From Streptomyces sp. NBC_01485 (GTDB taxonomy: Bacteria > Actinomycetota > Actinomycetes > Streptomycetales > Streptomycetaceae), in NCBI RefSeq assembly GCF_036227125.1, contig NZ_CP109435.1:992001-1056000 (forward strand): a DNA stretch of 64,000 nucleotides. Direction: 5' to 3'. This document shows positions 63,384-64,000 of the stretch, piece by piece. Position numbers and translations under genes: made by a program. Each line of letters begins with the position of its first letter. Position 1 is the first letter of the stretch. The notes beneath the pieces were generated by a model that was not told where the DNA came from, searched no databases, and saw nothing but the letters and a program-made list of their open reading frames with translations.

Positions 63384-64000
63384 ATGAAGAAATGCCATAT
63401 CGCATATCTGGCGTGCGCGGCAGCGCTCCTCGGGACGGGGCTCGGGGCCGCTCCGTCGGTCGCCGGTCACTCGGGCGCCGGGCACACGGTTCATCGGGTC
63501 CAGCCGGGGGAGTCGATCCAGAAGGTGGTGGACGCCGCCCAGCCGGGTGACACCGTGCTGCTGGCCTCCGGCACCTACCACGAGAGCGTCACGGTGAGCA
63601 CGTCCGGGCTGACCCTGCGCGGCATGGGCCGCGACACGGTGATCGAGCCGGACCCGGGCGTGAAGGCCGTCGGCGCCTGCGCCGAGGCCGGCAACGGCAT
63701 CTGTGTCCAGGGCACCAAGGACCGCGCCGTCGCGGACGTCACCGTCGCCGCCCTGACGGTGACCGGCTTCACCAAGTCCGGCGTCTCCGCCACGTCGACC
63801 GACGGGCTGACCGTGCGGAGGGTCGCCGCGCTGAAGAACGGGGTGTGGGGCATCGCCGCCGAGCGCTCGGTCCACAGCCTGTTCCGGGACAACACCGCCC
63901 GGGACAACGGCGACGCGGGTCTGTTCCTCGCCAACTCGATCAGCGAGGAGCAGGGCGCCACGGACACCGAGGGAACGCTGGTCGAGCACAACCGGCTGGA
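63384..64000 (+). CDS. Secreted right-handed beta-helix protein, 5' part
   Basis: Open from the ATG at 63384 to the window end, at least 205 residues. A signal peptide (IAYLACAAALLGTGLG, cleavage near VAG) leads to a NosD/pectate-lyase-like beta-helix: VQPGESIQKVVDAAQPGDTV, then SGTYHESVTVSTSGLTLRGM, VIEPDPG, and repeats with DGLTVRRVAALKNGVWGIAA and FRDNTARDNGDAGLFLANS. These proteins bind or cut polysaccharides outside the cell. The frame is cut by the window edge. Confidence 0.8.
   Translation, partial: MKKCHIAYLACAAALLGTGLGAAPSVAGHSGAGHTVHRVQPGESIQKVVDAAQPGDTVLLASGTYHESVTVSTSGLTLRGMGRDTVIEPDPGVKAVGACAEAGNGICVQGTKDRAVADVTVAALTVTGFTKSGVSATSTDGLTVRRVAALKNGVWGIAAERSVHSLFRDNTARDNGDAGLFLANSISEEQGATDTEGTLVEHNRL

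Overview
The window is very GC-rich, with compact genes, many GTG starts, 4-bp stop/start overlaps, SARP/BTAD regulators, SpoIIE-type PP2C phosphatases with GAF/PAS sensors, a NIT-domain sensor kinase and a DUF6355-like secreted peptide. This points to a Streptomyces or close actinomycete chromosome, in a region mixing accessory and catabolic genes. No rRNA, tRNA, CRISPR array, integrase or transposase was recognised.

Layout. 1-990 is the 3' end of a DHA2-type MFS exporter. 1026-2096 (minus) is a SARP/BTAD regulator whose frame continues after a TGA into a leucine-rich-repeat tail, so the gene looks broken. 2348-3898 is an alpha/beta hydrolase. 4042-6108 is a PAS-PAS-GAF-PP2C phosphatase, followed by a fragment of a serine hydrolase. 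6600-26617 is one long plus-strand operon for an extracellular contractile injection system (eCIS): sheath, tube, a gp26-like zinc-binding protein, a 747-aa Pro/Ser/Thr-rich protein, DUF4255, CIS tube/LysM hub proteins, gpD, gp5 spike, PAAR tip, gp25, two gp6/J-type proteins, a P2-gpI/beta-helix tail protein and a DUF6519 protein. Most junctions overlap by 4 bp. It has one sheath and one tube, and no AAA+ ATPase or recognisable tape measure in the window. A zinc-ribbon membrane protein and a LytM/M23-like protein with a substituted metal ligand lie just downstream.

27980-34665 holds a TetR regulator, a secreted M19-like dipeptidase with a discoidin domain, a Tat-exported flavin amine oxidase, a scar with three gene remnants (epimerase, SARP, alpha/beta hydrolase) and a secreted DUF6355-like peptide. 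34967-38840 encodes a repeat-rich surface protein, a membrane protein and a DacB-type D-Ala-D-Ala carboxypeptidase, ended by a perfect hairpin.

38917-52546 is a myo-inositol catabolic region: a LacI regulator, a CUT2-type ABC importer, an isomerase, iolC, an aldolase, iolB, iolD, iolA, a Gfo/Idh dehydrogenase and a second isomerase. Two identical 14-bp palindromes, TTAAAGCGCTTTAA, lie before the importer/regulator and before iolC. Together these genes can plausibly import inositol and convert it to DHAP and acetyl-CoA.

52632-64000 holds a secreted beta-propeller, a zinc-ribbon protein, and a module in which two paralogous xylose-type sugar-binding lipoproteins flank a GAF-PAS-GAF-PP2C-HATPase regulator, followed by their ATPase and permease. 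A NIT-domain histidine kinase and the start of a secreted parallel beta-helix protein close the window.
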